Positions 1 to 11,960 of a stretch of 64,000 bases of DNA are shown one piece after another. Below the pieces are notes generated by a model. It ran no database searches, was not told where the DNA came from, and worked only from the letters and a program-made list of their open reading frames with translations. The DNA comes from Takakia lepidozioides (taxonomy: Eukaryota > Streptophyta > Takakiopsida > Takakiales > Takakiaceae). Made by a program: the position numbers and the translations under genes. The first letter of the stretch is position 1, and every line of letters begins with the position of its first letter. The stretch is taken from the NCBI GenBank assembly GCA_030704615.1, contig CM060733.1, positions 39,186,001 to 39,250,000 of the forward strand. The letters are read 5' to 3'.

Positions 1-375
1 AACAGACTGGTGAATGGTCATCGTATCTGTGCGTGTCGTCCCTATCTTCTGCAACAGACCTAAATCTGTCACATGTCTTGACTACAGAGCAATAAGAGAA
101 AAACAGGATCGTACTAGAAAAAGATCGCCAGCTATTCCTCATCATCATCTACTTTTTCGTAAATCTCAAAAATCTGGAAAATTTGTAACCCTTAAACGCC
201 CAGTGGGTGTTGCCTTTTTCACAAATTGAGACTTATGCAGTGAAAAATCAAAAAAACTTTCTGAAGCTAACAGATTCCAATAAGATTGAATGGTAGCTCG
301 TTGTTGAGTAGTACTCTTCTGGAAAAATATAGCAGACGACATAGGTTGATGGTTCCAAAGCAAATCATGTAGAGC
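1..375. other. Left edge, no gene recognised
   Basis: I see no recognisable coding region or RNA gene here. From about position 375 onward the sequence is similar to the 3' flank of the intact RabGGTA gene near 36.27-36.42 kb, so the duplicated block starts near this edge. Confidence 0.4.
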
Positions 376-1680
376 AATTGCTGCAATCATCTATGTTGGA
401 GCAATCCACTGTCACAAGTAGCAACCTGCTATATTCTCACTGCCATTTCTACAACACCCCTGTATTGTAGCAATGAGTCAAATCATCAATCCAGTCCTCA
501 AACACAATTTTTTCTGGAGTGTGATGGGAACATAAACAATGAACTCATACTCAACTAAATTGCTGTGTAAATGCCTCTGTGCAATGCGTCTCTTCTCATA
601 GTCTGTAAGATGAACACTGATCTCTTAGTGTAATGGCTGGTAGATCCTCTTTCCATTTCAGTGAAGGCTTGAAGTAAAGCATTCCTGAAGTGATTGTAAT
701 TCTGAACTGAGTCTCCGGCTATCTCTAGCACTCTCAAACCCATGCCATGGCCAACTTCCTATGGACCCTCTGCCCTGGTTGGCTCTGTGGCTGGCTCTTG
801 CTCTGGCACACCACTGGAGGACAAGAAATGTGGTAGCAAGCGGAGTGATGCAAGACCTGCCACTTGACTGATCCCGTTATGGTTGAGATCCAATGATACC
901 AGCAACTGCAAAGTCTCCAAACCTGAAATGAATGCACCAGTAAGAATGACAGGTGCTCACCAGCTCAATGGCTGCTAGGGTACAGCACCTTTATAACTCT
1001 AAAGCAATAGAACAAGCAGTAAAGTCTCTTTTTGTAATGTCTGCACACTACGCAACATGGTGAAGTCAGAGACTATAGGACATTACCTTGGGTGGAATGC
1101 AAATGCTTGTTACTGAGGTCCAACCGCTGAACCCATAGGAAGCACCCACTGCATCCCACCATTGCCAGTGACAGACCCGACAACCAAAGCCAACTGGAAA
1201 CATTCACTGAACTCTCGATTTTATCCACCACTGCTGCTCTAATTTATTGATAGGTGACCGCTTCACAAGGGTAAAAATCAAGATGGAGAAACTTCAGCCG
1301 ATTCCAGGGTGACCACAAATGACATTGTGGATTCCAGGGAAGAAGTGGCAGGACCCTGAGGTGAGGAGTAGAATGGGCTATGGAGGTGGAGAACCAAGTG
1401 AGAGACACTACAGCAAGATGGAGATGAGTGGACATGTCCACCGACAATACAGAAAACCATATCCACCCCATCCATCAGAAGCAGGCTTCTTTGAGCCTAG
1501 CATGGGGTGGGTGAATCTGCCAGTGTCAGCTTAGCCCACTTGCTGCAGTGTGAAAAGCAGTAATTAGTTCCGCGTGTAGGACAATGGTGACCTTCCGTCC
1601 AATCCTGTGTATAAGAGACATGTGAGCAGGTGTTTAAGATGATTACAGGAAGAGGACTGACAGGTGAGGGAAGGATGCAT

Positions 1681-1715
1681 GTTAGTCTGAAGAGAGAGAG
1701 AGAGAAGACTCTGGC
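1681..1715. repeat. Short GA-rich tract in pseudogene intron
   Basis: A short purine-rich run with GAGA repeats lies in a former intron. A similar tract is at the matching place near 38.18 kb in the intact copy. Confidence 0.5.
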
Positions 1716-3810
1716 TGAAGCCGGCGTAACCAAGAGCCACTTCACCTTATGGCTACTGCCCCCTGTTAGTCTGAAAATGGGAGCACTCATGGACCAGTCT
1801 TTATGAGAGCGGCAGGCTGGCCTCATGACTACAAACTTAGAAAATCATACTTACTGCACCCCTGTGCATTCTACCAGCCCCGGCCTCCAGCCACACTGGA
1901 TGTCATTGTAACTACGAGCGCTCTTTTCTTTGAGCCATGCCGGCAATCCGCCACTTGATTCTGTACTTGAACCAAGCTTATCTACGACCAGGTATTGACT
2001 GTGATTGACAAGTTGGCAAAGATATCATACTAGAAACAACGTGCTGGTACACCGCTACTGTATCATCATCTTCTTTAGCTATTATCTCCACAGGTTGGAG
2101 TGGTGACAAGTCACACCCTGGATATAAAAGGGCAGACATAGCCAGCACCTATGGGACATGTGGCTACAGTTGGATCCTGGACACACTGTGCAACTGATAG
2201 TTTCTGTGAAAAGAGTCGGCGTGTAAAGGAAACATTTGGTGCCATTCTCAGCAGGATAGGGAAATATTAAAGGTTTGGTGGTCTACCTACCTGTCTGGTA
2301 CAAGCTCCAGCATTTCCTGGCACACCCCAATGTGTCTCTCCAAAATCAGCTGTTTCTGAGCAGCCTCTCGGATCAGGATGGGATTGTGGACAATGACGTT
2401 GTCCCCATGCCCAATGTCATTCTGACCTTCTCTGGTTTCAGGCTTCAGACCACAATGAGACTCAGCTCCTGCCTTCTCTGCCTCTCCATCTGTTGAGAAC
2501 AGATTTTTGGATGGCCAAGCCAAACACTCTGTCCAAATCCTCAACCTCCCCACCAGCACCTTCCTCCGGCAATGACAAACATGGTGCTGCCGTGAATTAA
2601 GTGCACAGGGCCTTGCAGAGAGTGACCCTCTGGGAAGAGGATGCCTGGCACTGCAGCAACCTCTATGTTGATTTGATAGTTGACGCTGCAAGAAGAATTT
2701 TGGTGCTCATGAGCTGTTGGGACTACAATATTGGTGGCCCAGATCGAAGAACGCCCTTCAGAGAAACTGACAGCTTGGAAATGTCCCCAAACTGCGGCAA
2801 AGTGTGGACAGCAACAGTTTGGTTGTTCACCCCTGTAACTGGTTCGTTGAAACAAAGCGGTATCCCCCGGACATACAGTTTCTACTTTTTTAAGAGGAGT
2901 GCTAAAGGTAACTGCTGATTGGGATGCATCATTGGAGAGTTGGGATGGTAAGTGGGAGCCAGAGGGGGGGCAACTTCCATTAAACAACAGCCCTGCAGAG
3001 GCGACTGTCTGGCCAAGCAACCAAGAATAGGAAAACCACAAACTCAGGTCAATTGGGTCTGTAAGGAAAAAGTTAATTGCAAGCTTAAACTCATCTTCCA
3101 ATCCCTCTCCAACTGACACCACCCTGCCTGATGCATCCTTAAAAAGTTGTGGTAGAAGAGCAGCACCACACCAACAAATGAAGCTACATCAGACTGATAA
3201 CTCCGGACTCAATTCTGTGCAAAAGCAGGATTAACTTGAGCAGATTCTACTGTACATGATTTGGACGAGCTTGAAAATCATCAAACACTTTGCTGTCTTT
3301 AAAGGATGATGATTTTAGGTGGGCTACCTACGATTATGCTAGGAAGAGCAATTGCTGAGGTTCTCATTTATTTTGGCTGTTGTACACTCTATTTCTGCTT
3401 CTGCCGTGACCCCTTGTAACCTCACTGCAAATCTGGAAATTATATCAACACAACCATTGTCATAACCTTGGGAAGTAAAGGTTCTGCTTGTCCCTAAGAA
3501 AAAACTCCCACAACCCACATACCAGAAAGGAAGTGATAAAGTGGAAGAAGAGTAGAGTGAAAAAATGTACTGATTAACCATTCCCTATAAATGTCACCCT
3601 GGGGCAGTAGTCCCTGCAGGAAACCAACCCTCAGAGATTCCACATCGAGGTCCGACAAAAGCCTTGTGGACGGCCACGAAGCATATTGTTACAATGGGTT
3701 GACTCTTGATTTGAGAGGTCGAAATGGTAGTAAAGCACAATGTCCAGTCCAGCTAGAAACGGAGAGAAGAGAGTGCGACAAAGTCTGTGCATGTGTGCGT
3801 GCGTGTGTTT

Positions 3811-3834
3811 GAGAGAGAGAGAGAGAGAGAGAGA
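3811..3834. repeat. (GA)12 microsatellite
   Basis: A perfect GA run directly next to the degenerate exon 3 of the pseudogene. The intact gene has a GA-rich stretch at the matching intron start (about 39950-39972). Confidence 0.9.
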
Positions 3835-4350
3835 AACCTGCGATAGTCCCAACATGGAAGTTGCTGGCATCCGTTTGAGGAGCCGCTCCACACTCAAATT
3901 CGAATTGAGCCAGTAACCCATTTCCGATGGTACCACGCCCCAGATGATTTGTGAATGCTCTACATACCTGTCATTCACACTCTCAAATGGTCTCAGTCTC
4001 ATCAAGAGTAGCTCAGAGTCATTGGACCCATCACTCCTTTCCAAGCAATTACAAGGGCACACCCCGGGAAGTTTCATTTCGTAAGAAGATGGTTTATTTC
4101 ATATAAACTTGCTCAGTTAAGCCAAGGTAAGTACGTACATACACTCTACCCGATGGGTAGTTATATTTTGTACTGATAAGTATCGAGTCAGGACGTCACT
4201 CGCAATAAATACGATGCTCCCTCTTGGCAGATTTCACACTCAGATCCTCAAGCTCTGCGCTGTGATTGTAGCCGTCTTGTTCTTGGTTGCCGACACACAT
4301 CTGTGCAGAGATTGTGAGAAGAAGGTGTGAAGAGTCAAGAGAGCGCAGCG

Positions 4351-5640
4351 ATGGCACCTCTCAAGATGTACGGTGGTGCTAATTTCACTGGCTGTGCCCG
4401 TGTGTTGGCCACACTCTTTGAAAAGACTGAAGGGGATGACTACGTGATCGAGCCAGTGGACCTGGTAACAGGAGCTCACAGGAAGCCAGAGTTTCTTGCT
4501 CTTCAGGTCTGTAGGGTTTTGTTGTGGAGGGCCATTCATGTGTGATGTCGGATTCCTCCAAATGAGTTATGCAGATCGATCTACATCTCGTTAGCTTCTT
4601 CTCGTGACGCAATCCTACTCCGGAAGATTCTGCGGTTGTTTGACTTGTAGTTTAGTATGGCTTTGTGTTGATTGACCACCCTGAGCGTTCTCAGACGATG
4701 TTTGTCTCAGACTGAGTCGTATGCTCAACTATTGTGCGCAGCCGTTTGGACAGGTTCCAGTTGTACAGGATGGTGACTTCACGATCTTTGGTAAGTGCTA
4801 TGAACCCAAGCCTACTTCGGTTTTCAGAATAGAATTGAGGGCGATATACTGGTTTAGGGGGTAGACTGAGCTGTAGGATGATGGTAACGAACAGGGCGCC
4901 CCCTCAGTCGTCAGGGAATTCGGGGTGGATTTACTCACAGTGTCATTGTAGAAGGTGGGTATACGTTTTGGATGCATGCACGTTTTGTTGTGTGACTTGC
5001 ACTCGGTACTCTTGATATTCTTCGGGATGTCATGTATCATATAGTAGTTACCTCTTTCGCCCGAGTGGCTCAGTCTGGTGCTACCGAAAGGCTCAAAATG
5101 TCATTTACCTTGCGTCTTCGATTCTTAGAATCCTTGCATGATTGGCACGATTCGATTTCTAAGAAGGCTCGCATCTTTGCATGATTGACAGAGTCTCGTG
5201 CCATTGCAAGATACATTTCGGATAAGTATGCAAGCGAGGGCACACCTTTGTTTGGGAAGACTCTTAAAGACAAGGCCCTTGTTAACCAATGGCTTGAGGT
5301 TGAAGCACAGAACTACAACTCTCCAACCTCCACCATTGTTTATCAGATTGTATTTGGCCCATTGTATGGATCGCCTGTTGACGAGAAAGTTGTTGCGGAG
5401 AACATTTCGAAGCTGGAAAAGGTTCTGGACATTTACGAAGCACACTTGGCCAAGAGCAAGTACTTGGCGGGAGACTTTTTCAGTATGGCAGATCTTTCAC
5501 ACCTCCCTTACACTCACTATCTGGTCAACATTGCTAAGAGAGGTGATCTGATCACCTCCAGGAAGCATGTGAATGCATGGTGGGAAGATATTTCCTCCCG
5601 CCCTGCGTGGAAGAAGGTGCTCGCCATTCCCGAGTCTTAG
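4351..5640 (+). CDS. GSTF: Phi-class glutathione S-transferase
   Basis: Cytosolic enzyme that joins glutathione to electrophiles or carries ligands such as flavonoids. Three exons: 4351-4506, 4742-4790 and 5192-5640, total 654 bp or 217 aa, the usual phi size. The 49-bp middle exon is the classic phi-class structure. The thioredoxin-like N-domain has PFGQVPVVQDGDFTIF and then ESRAIARYI, the glutathione-binding Glu-Ser pair. The C-terminal helical domain includes AGDFFSMADLSHLPYTHYL and ends near SRPAWKKVL. The odd point is the N-terminal active-site loop, which reads GGANFTGCARVL where phi enzymes usually have a serine before the Thr; here that residue is Phe12. Activity may therefore be altered. 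The gene is head-to-head with the RabGGTA pseudogene. Confidence 0.94.
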
Positions 5641-5779
5641 TAGACATAGCCCACGTGCAGAATTCAGGTGACCCCAGCCTTCCAAGAATATGTTTGTGTC
5701 AGGATCAGTTTTCAAGGAAATCCAATCTTATGGTAGGTGTGCAACTGTCCAAATTTCACCCAACATTCCAACTCAGTAT

Positions 5780-6350
5780 GTACCAGTGTTGGACTGCTAT
5801 CAAGTTTTTTACATACCAGACTGGTCCTGGTACCAGACGTATCACAAAACTTTCATACCAGTCTGGTTTATATAATGGTGGATGTATTTTTTTCCACATG
5901 TTGGTATGAGTATGAGTAACATGACCACAATACCGGCTGGTATGCGATAGTAACTCAGGTATCATTCCACAGCCATCTTAAATTACAAGTTTATCAAATA
6001 GCAAGTATCAAGTGAAAATAAATACAATACACATAAAGAAGTAAATATACGTAAGTACGAGTATGTAGGCATATGTACACATAAATTAATATAGTACACA
6101 TACCAGAGTAAATAGGAAACAGGGAAGTTCCCCTACTGTTAGCCTTCAGGCCCTGCAGTGGTTAATTTTGCCACTGATGTGACTCTTTTATTATTAATTT
6201 GATTAAAAAGGCTTCCATCCCCTTTAATTAAAAAAAAAAAATGAGGAAGACAGCAGCGGAGTATTGGTATTGTGGCTGGTATGAAAAAACTGATACCGGC
6301 CTGGTCTGCTCCCAAATGATACCAGATTGGTCTGGTTTGTAGTACCAGTG
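5780..6350. repeat. Foldback/MITE-like repeat
   Basis: Two segments of about 25 bp, 5794-5820 and 6276-6300, are imperfect inverted repeats (core TATCA, a T-run, then ATACCAG). The surroundings are rich in repeated TACCAG/CTGGTA words on both sides. This looks like a small non-autonomous DNA element or foldback repeat. I could not define a clean target duplication. Confidence 0.4.
6121..6241 (+). mobile_element. LINE 3'-end fragment with poly(A)
   Basis: The words GCAGTGG...CCACTGATGT, then TTAATTTGATTAAAA...GGC...CCC and an A-run match in order the 3' tail of the LINE ending near 26.21 kb. This is a short, 5'-truncated copy lying inside the foldback-like repeat. Confidence 0.6.
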
Positions 6351-6359
6351 CATATAACC

Positions 6360-7300
6360 CATATATATGTCAATCCTTCACCTATATATGCCAGCAGTGG
6401 TATCTACCTTACATTGTGATAAGGTCCTTAATCCCAACAACCAATCTGGTCTTGCCACATGCGGTCAACGTGGACTTTGCAAACGTTTTTTCTAAACCCT
6501 TGGGTTTCTAGGAATTCATTAAAATCTTTAATTACAACCTAAAATGTGATATGGTGACAACCCAATTTTGGGTTTAGGGTTGTATTTAGGGTCTGGTAGT
6601 GACGAGGATTTTAATTTGCCCAGCTGAGCCAATTTTTATTTTATTTTATTTCATTTCATTTGAAAACCTGGACCCACCAATTTCAATCATAATTTGTACC
6701 AATGATATCCATTTAGAAAGTTATAGGAAAAATCTTTCTTTAGAATTTATGTTTTGACAAATATTTCAAAGTTTATTAATAACAAATGCATGGAAAACAT
6801 GCAAGCCCTACCCTACTCAACACAAGGGACTGTTACGGCATGCATAAAATTATTCATCCAAGGATATCTCAATATATGAAGCGAGACGTTTGTTTTGTTT
6901 GTTTGTTTTGTAGATTTGAGATGTACCAAACCGCGGGGCCAGCCTTGGTGCTTGGTACCGTTGGAAAGCCCTAGATGAGGAGGGGTGCACCGACTTGGTC
7001 TCATGATTTTTGGACCTGCGGTGTGGGAGATGTTGAATTTCAAGTACTTTTGGTTGCTGAAAATTCCCAAAAAATAAGAAAGTGGGCATTCCTTGGACAA
7101 TGGTTGGAGCCTCGACAGGAGAGATAAAAAGGGAAAGGTCTCCGGTTCAAATCTGGTCGTAGGCTCTGTGGAAAATAAATGATGAGATACGGCTAACACG
7201 AATTTCAAGTATGTAGAGATTGCACTTCAGCCTCTACATAGGCTTGGGCCTCTACACGGGAGATGCACTTGGATACATAGCGGTCCCAATATGGATGTGG
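6360..7300. other. Intergenic, no gene recognised
   Basis: AT-rich sequence with no convincing coding exon. Short open frames lack family similarity that I can recognise. Confidence 0.4.
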
Positions 7301-8360
7301 CTTGATTTTATTGCAAGCGGGTGAGCCAACGGGTACGGCCCGCGAGGTACAGCCGGGGAACCCCCGCTCCGGCAGCCTCGTCGGCGAGCTGGACGCTCCA
7401 TGTCAAATCATCCTCACCCCCCTCCGACCCCTCCGCCCGTTGCCCCGCCCCCGCCCGCCCGCCCGCCCGCCCGCTGCTCCCCGTGCCCGCTCGCCCGGGA
7501 CCCCTGACCCCCTGGCCACGCGGCGCCCCACAACACCGCCCGATCTCCAACCACGTGGCGGCCCCCCGTTGTGGATCCCCTCACTGGGTTGATCCCCCTT
7601 CCAGTGCCGGAGTGATTCTCCAGCCATGTGGCGCTACCCTGAACCATCGATCCCCTCCCCATCCATCCAACCTCAATTAAATGGATGACGACCGGATGAA
7701 GGCCCCATGACGCGCCCATCGCGCACGTGGCGATCCTGCCGCCGTCGATCCTCTCCTCCCATCCACGGCGCGCTCCCCCGAGACGTCGCCGCTCCCCCCG
7801 ACGCGCCTTGATCCCCCTTTTGGATCGGGAGTGATCCCCCAACCCTAATCACCTGCCACGTGCGGCTCCCCTGGACCGTCGATCCCCTGCGCATCCATCC
7901 GACCTCACAAATAATGGATGTTGTGTGTCATCCGCCCCTCATCCCCCCGCCATCCTCCCGCTCCTCCCGCCGTCGATCCCCTCTTCCCATCGACGGCCCG
8001 ATCCCCCGACACGTCGTCGCCCCCCGTCCAATGCGGTGACTGATCCCCCTCCACCCATCGGACGGCACGTGGCGCTCCCCCCGCCGCCGATCCCCTCTTT
8101 CTGTCCACGGCGCGATCCCCCGACACGTCGCCGCTCCCCCTGACCTGGCTTGATCCCCACTCCGGACTCGCAGTGATCCCCCACCCCTAATCGTCTGCCA
8201 CGTGCTGCTCCCCCGAACCGTCAATCCCCTGCTCATCCATCCAACCTCAAAACAATGGATGTTCTGGGTCATCCGCCTCTCATCCCCCCGCCACTCCCGC
8301 GCAGTGGATGGACGACGGTCGGATAAAGGCCCCATGGCACGCCCACCGCCAACTCTACCC
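7300..8360. repeat. C-rich, CpG-rich repetitive island
   Basis: A sharp switch in base composition, with strong C-over-G bias on the top strand. Degenerate repeat units recur: blocks with GATCCCC, CATCCATCC, ATGGATG, and ACGTCGCCGCTCCCC are seen near 7631, 7866 and 8211, and again near 7780 and 8118. Many CACGTG-type words occur. The long open frames on both strands are low-complexity Pro/Arg/Gly translations of the repeats and not genes. Confidence 0.75.
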
Positions 8361-8428
8361 CACGGTATGCAGGCCTTCAGAACATTATGTCTGGCACCCA
8401 TATAATCATATTGCGTGTCTCTCTTCAG

Positions 8429-9900
8429 GCCACAATAACGTAATGACACTAGTTGTTAGAAATGTTTCAAGCCATAGCACACCACAATTGGAGCAATTGG
8501 CAAGGAGATAGGCCCATCTGAGTACTTGAACGTCCGGAAACTTGAACACCAAATGCAGATCTGTTGGGGACCAGACCACAACCCCTTAAGGAAATTCAGA
8601 GCTCAAGAGGCCACCATAATGTGATCACACTAATTGTTAGAAATGTTTCAAGCCGTAGCACACCACAATTGGAGCAATTGGCAAGAAGATAGGCCCATCT
8701 GAGTACTTGAACGTCTGGAAACTTGAACTACAAGTGCAGATTTGTTGGGGGCCAGACCACAACCCCTTAAGAAACTTCGGATCTCAGGAGGACACCATCA
8801 CGTGATCACACTAGTTGTTAGAAATATTTCAAGCCATAACACACCACAATTGGAGCAATTGGCAAGGAGATAGGTCCATCTGCGGAAACTTGAACAACAA
8901 GTGCAGATCTGTTGGGGGCCAGACCACAACCCTTTAAGGAACTTCAGAGCTCAAGAGGCCACCATAATGTGATTACACTAGTTGTTAGAAATGTTTCAAG
9001 CCATAGCACACCACAATTGGAACAATTGGCAAGGAGATAGGCCCATCTGAGTACTTGAACGTCTGGAAACTTGAACAACAAGTGCAGATCTGTTGGGGGC
9101 CAGACCACAACCCCTTAAGGAACTTCAGAGCTCAAGAGGCCACCATAATGTGATTACACTAGTTGTTAGAAATGTTTCAAGCCATAGCACACCACAATTG
9201 GAACAATTGGCAAGGAGATAGGCCCATCTGAGTACTTGAACGTCTGGAAACTTGAACAACAAGTGCAGATCTGTTGGGGGCCAGACCACAACCCCTTAAG
9301 GAACTTCAGAGCTTAGGAAGCCACCAAAACGTGATTACACTAGTTGTTAGAAATATTTCAAGCCATAGCACACCACAATTGGAGCAATTGGCAAGGAGAT
9401 AGGCCCATCTGAGTACGTGAACATCCGGAAACTTGAACAACAAGTGCAGATCTGTTGGGGGCCAGACCACAACCCCTTAATAAAATTCAGAGCTCTAGAG
9501 GCCACCATACCTTGATCACACTAGTTGTTAGAAATATTTCAAGCCATAGTACACCACAATTGGAGCAATTGGCAAGAAGAGAGATCCATTTGAGTACCTA
9601 AACGACTGGAAACTTGAACAGCAAGTACAAATCTGCTGGGGGCCAGACCACAACCCCTTAAGAACGTCCAAAGCTCTGAAGGCCACCGTATGTTGATCAT
9701 ACTTGTTGTTAGAAATGTGCCAAGCCATAGCACACCACAAATGGAGAATTGGCAAGAAGATAGGCCCATCAAAGTAGTTGAGTCTGGAAACTTGAACAAC
9801 AAGTGCATCTATACTGGGGGCCAGACCACAACCCCTTGAAAATCTTTATGGCTCTGAAGGCTAGCATATCTTCATCACCATACTTAAACCACCAAGCCAT
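8429..9900. repeat. 181-bp tandem satellite, 8-9 units
   Basis: The marker TTGTTAGAAAT recurs at about 8453, 8634, 8815, 8982, 9163, 9344, 9525 and 9705. The spacing is 181, 181, 167, 181, 181, 181 and 180 bp; the short unit has lost about 14 bp. Each unit carries CACACCACAATTGGAGCAATTGG and GGGGGCCAGACCACAACCCC-like segments. A decayed ninth unit runs to about 9900. Divergence rises towards the right end. No coding capacity is evident. Confidence 0.95.
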
Positions 9901-11400
9901 AACACACCCAAATTGGAGAAATTGGCATGAAGATAGGGCACAACATAATTGAATGTGACTCGATCTGGCTCCAACCCCTGTTGATGTGCATTTGCTCACA
10001 GGTCTCCAAAGCCTCCATCCCCCATATCCATGTTGTGCATGTCCTGCAATCATATCACTTCAGAACACCACATCTCGTTTACCCATCAAACACTTCATTT
10101 GCATCCACAGTGCTTCCACATGTGGCACACGTATCAATAAGGGTATTGTTCAGAATGACATCTGGTACTATTCCAGCCTTGATGATGTCACCATGGACCT
10201 CTTTTCCCTTCATGAATATATAAATGGTTCAGCCCTAGAATACAACTTCCTGGCAATGGTGCCCCTAAAGAATCGGCAATAGAAGACCCAAGCCTGGAGC
10301 GACCTCCTGCAGCAAAAGCATAAGAAATGAAGAGGGTATGAGCGAGATTGATGGAGAGTTGGAAAGCGCTTGGGCGTGGACTAATGAGAAGCAGACAATG
10401 TGAAAGAAAGATGGGGTAGAAAAGAGGGTGGAGAGGACGATATTGAGGGTCGTATGAGAAAGCTAGGAAGCTGTCGAGCTTCAACCCTCCTCGCATCGAT
10501 TGCGCGCATGTCTCCAAAGCTGTTGAGTTCAACCATCCCCGCATTGCTTGAGCGCAAGTGGTCTCTAAAGCTTCCATCTCGGACCCTAGCTATGCACCTG
10601 CAAATCATCCCATGACACAAACAAAGAAAAACGACCAAGTCCAAGACTCATCGTTCAACACACAACCCCGCAACCCTAAATCTATTTTGAATTATTTTGA
10701 ACTTTTATTGGATAGTACATTTTTTGTTACCCCAGTGGTTTGGGGCTCAAATCCTGCTACGTCCTTTTTATATGTGGTACGGTATGTGAATTTCACTTTA
10801 TTGTAATGAGTGCAATGTTAACTTTTATATGAAGCGGTAGTAGAAATCGGTAAAGGCAGGCCAAAATGAACTAATTAATATGACCAAATTTAAATTATGT
10901 AATGCATGTTTGGCCATATCCGGGTCATATGAAACCTCTTTGACGTAGTTTTTGGGGGGATAGCTTCAGGGCTTACAATACTACCCACCTACACCTCATT
11001 TTTGGGCTCTTGCAAAAAGTCTATAGATTTTTCCAAAGTATATTAGATTATTTATTTATTTATTTTTATAAAAAAACAAAAAAAGGAAACACCTAGGAGC
11101 TACAGCTCACAAATCAGGCTTATCTACTAGATGTGACATATACAAATTTGAATGAAATGTAAACAACTATTGTCAAGCTTGTAGTGAATTCAATTATTTG
11201 GAAATTTTATTTCTGGGAACTGGCTTAATTTATTTTCATTCTAAAATTCATCGTTGAAGTTTGGACATTGGAGAAAATGCAAATTTTGATGGTCTACGGG
11301 CACCCTCTACCTTATCAGATCAGCCCATACCTAGGTCATTAGATGGTGCCATGGCTCTAAGTAGAAAAGAGGTGGTTATGTTGGCTATCATATTTCAAGC
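9900..11400. other. Intergenic, no gene recognised
   Basis: No supportable gene. The part after 10.6 kb is AT-rich. The open frames at 10.19-10.64 kb on both strands overlap each other and show no known domain. Confidence 0.4.
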
Positions 11401-11960
11401 TAGTTTCGTATGACCAAACATTATTCCAGTTGAGGAAAGTGCTTCAGAGAATGAATACTGTGATTCAGATTCAGAATAAAGTTGATTGTTTGGAACCATC
11501 TATTCAATAACATCATCCTACAATGATTTGGACACTTGTATGTTTTCTAAAGTGTGCCACAGGTGCACAAACCACTTAAACATTTTCATGTATCACCACA
11601 AGAGTGGTACCACTCACTAAGGTATTTTTAACCACTCACAATCTACCACCGCCCAAGTGATACCAATCATTGCGGTGTCTTTAACCACTCACTATGTACC
11701 ACTGTCCAAGTGGTACTAATCATTGAAGTATCTTTAGCCACATAACATTCTAGAACTAACATGAGATATTGAAGACCTGGCTATGTTGGCTAGCTGCATT
11801 CAAACGGCATTTGTACAACCAACCGCTATTCCAGTTAAGGAAGTGATTTAGAGGGTGACGAATATGTTTCAGATTCAGAATAAAGTTTATTGTTGGAACC
11901 ATTTATTCAATAGTATCATCCTACAATGGTCTGGACACTTTTCATGTATCACCACAACAA
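11400..11960. repeat. Direct repeats about 400 bp apart with internal tandem units
   Basis: A block at about 11407-11537 (TTCCAGTT..., GATTCAGATTCAGAATAAAG, then ATCATCCTACAATG) recurs at about 11810-11940. Between them lie about three units of 50-60 bp with (T)TTAACCACTCAC and AAGTG(A/G)TAC. The word TTCATGTATCACCACAA occurs at about 11583 and 11941, the second at the very end of the RING-finger frame. Confidence 0.6.

Larger units (their letters stand above)
555..4077 (-). pseudogene. RabGGTA pseudogene, 5'-truncated copy
   Basis: This is a decayed copy of the Rab geranylgeranyltransferase alpha gene that is intact at 36.7-41.5 kb, in the same orientation. Remnants of exons 8 to 3 occur in order on the minus strand: exon 8 at about 620-925 (much of the LRR part deleted), exon 7 at about 1090-1245, a mostly deleted exon 6 near 1470-1550, exon 5 at about 2287-3130, exon 4 at about 3355-3455 and a degenerate exon 3 at about 3836-3990. 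Exon 5 is broken by a frameshift and a short deletion around 2810-2880. Exon 4 has lost the conserved tail after NENLSN. Exons 1 and 2 are absent, the copy ending just before the GST gene. The 264-bp tandem duplication seen in the intact gene is not present here. A protein product is very unlikely. Confidence 0.9.

Noticed and set aside
2601-2918. Plus-strand frame across RabGGTA pseudogene exon 5
   Set aside because: Antisense of the pseudogene exon; a related antisense frame exists in the intact copy, so it is an effect of shared sequence.
5050-5100. tRNA-like start (GCCCGAGTGGCTCAG) in GST intron 2
   Set aside because: No clover-leaf or T-arm could be drawn from the following bases.
7302-8449. 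Long open frames on both strands in the C-rich island
   Set aside because: They overlap in several frames, are Pro/Arg/Gly low-complexity and follow the repeat units; composition, not coding, explains them.
8429-9900. CRISPR-like array
   Set aside because: Units are contiguous 181-bp tandem repeats without unique spacers, in a plant nuclear genome.
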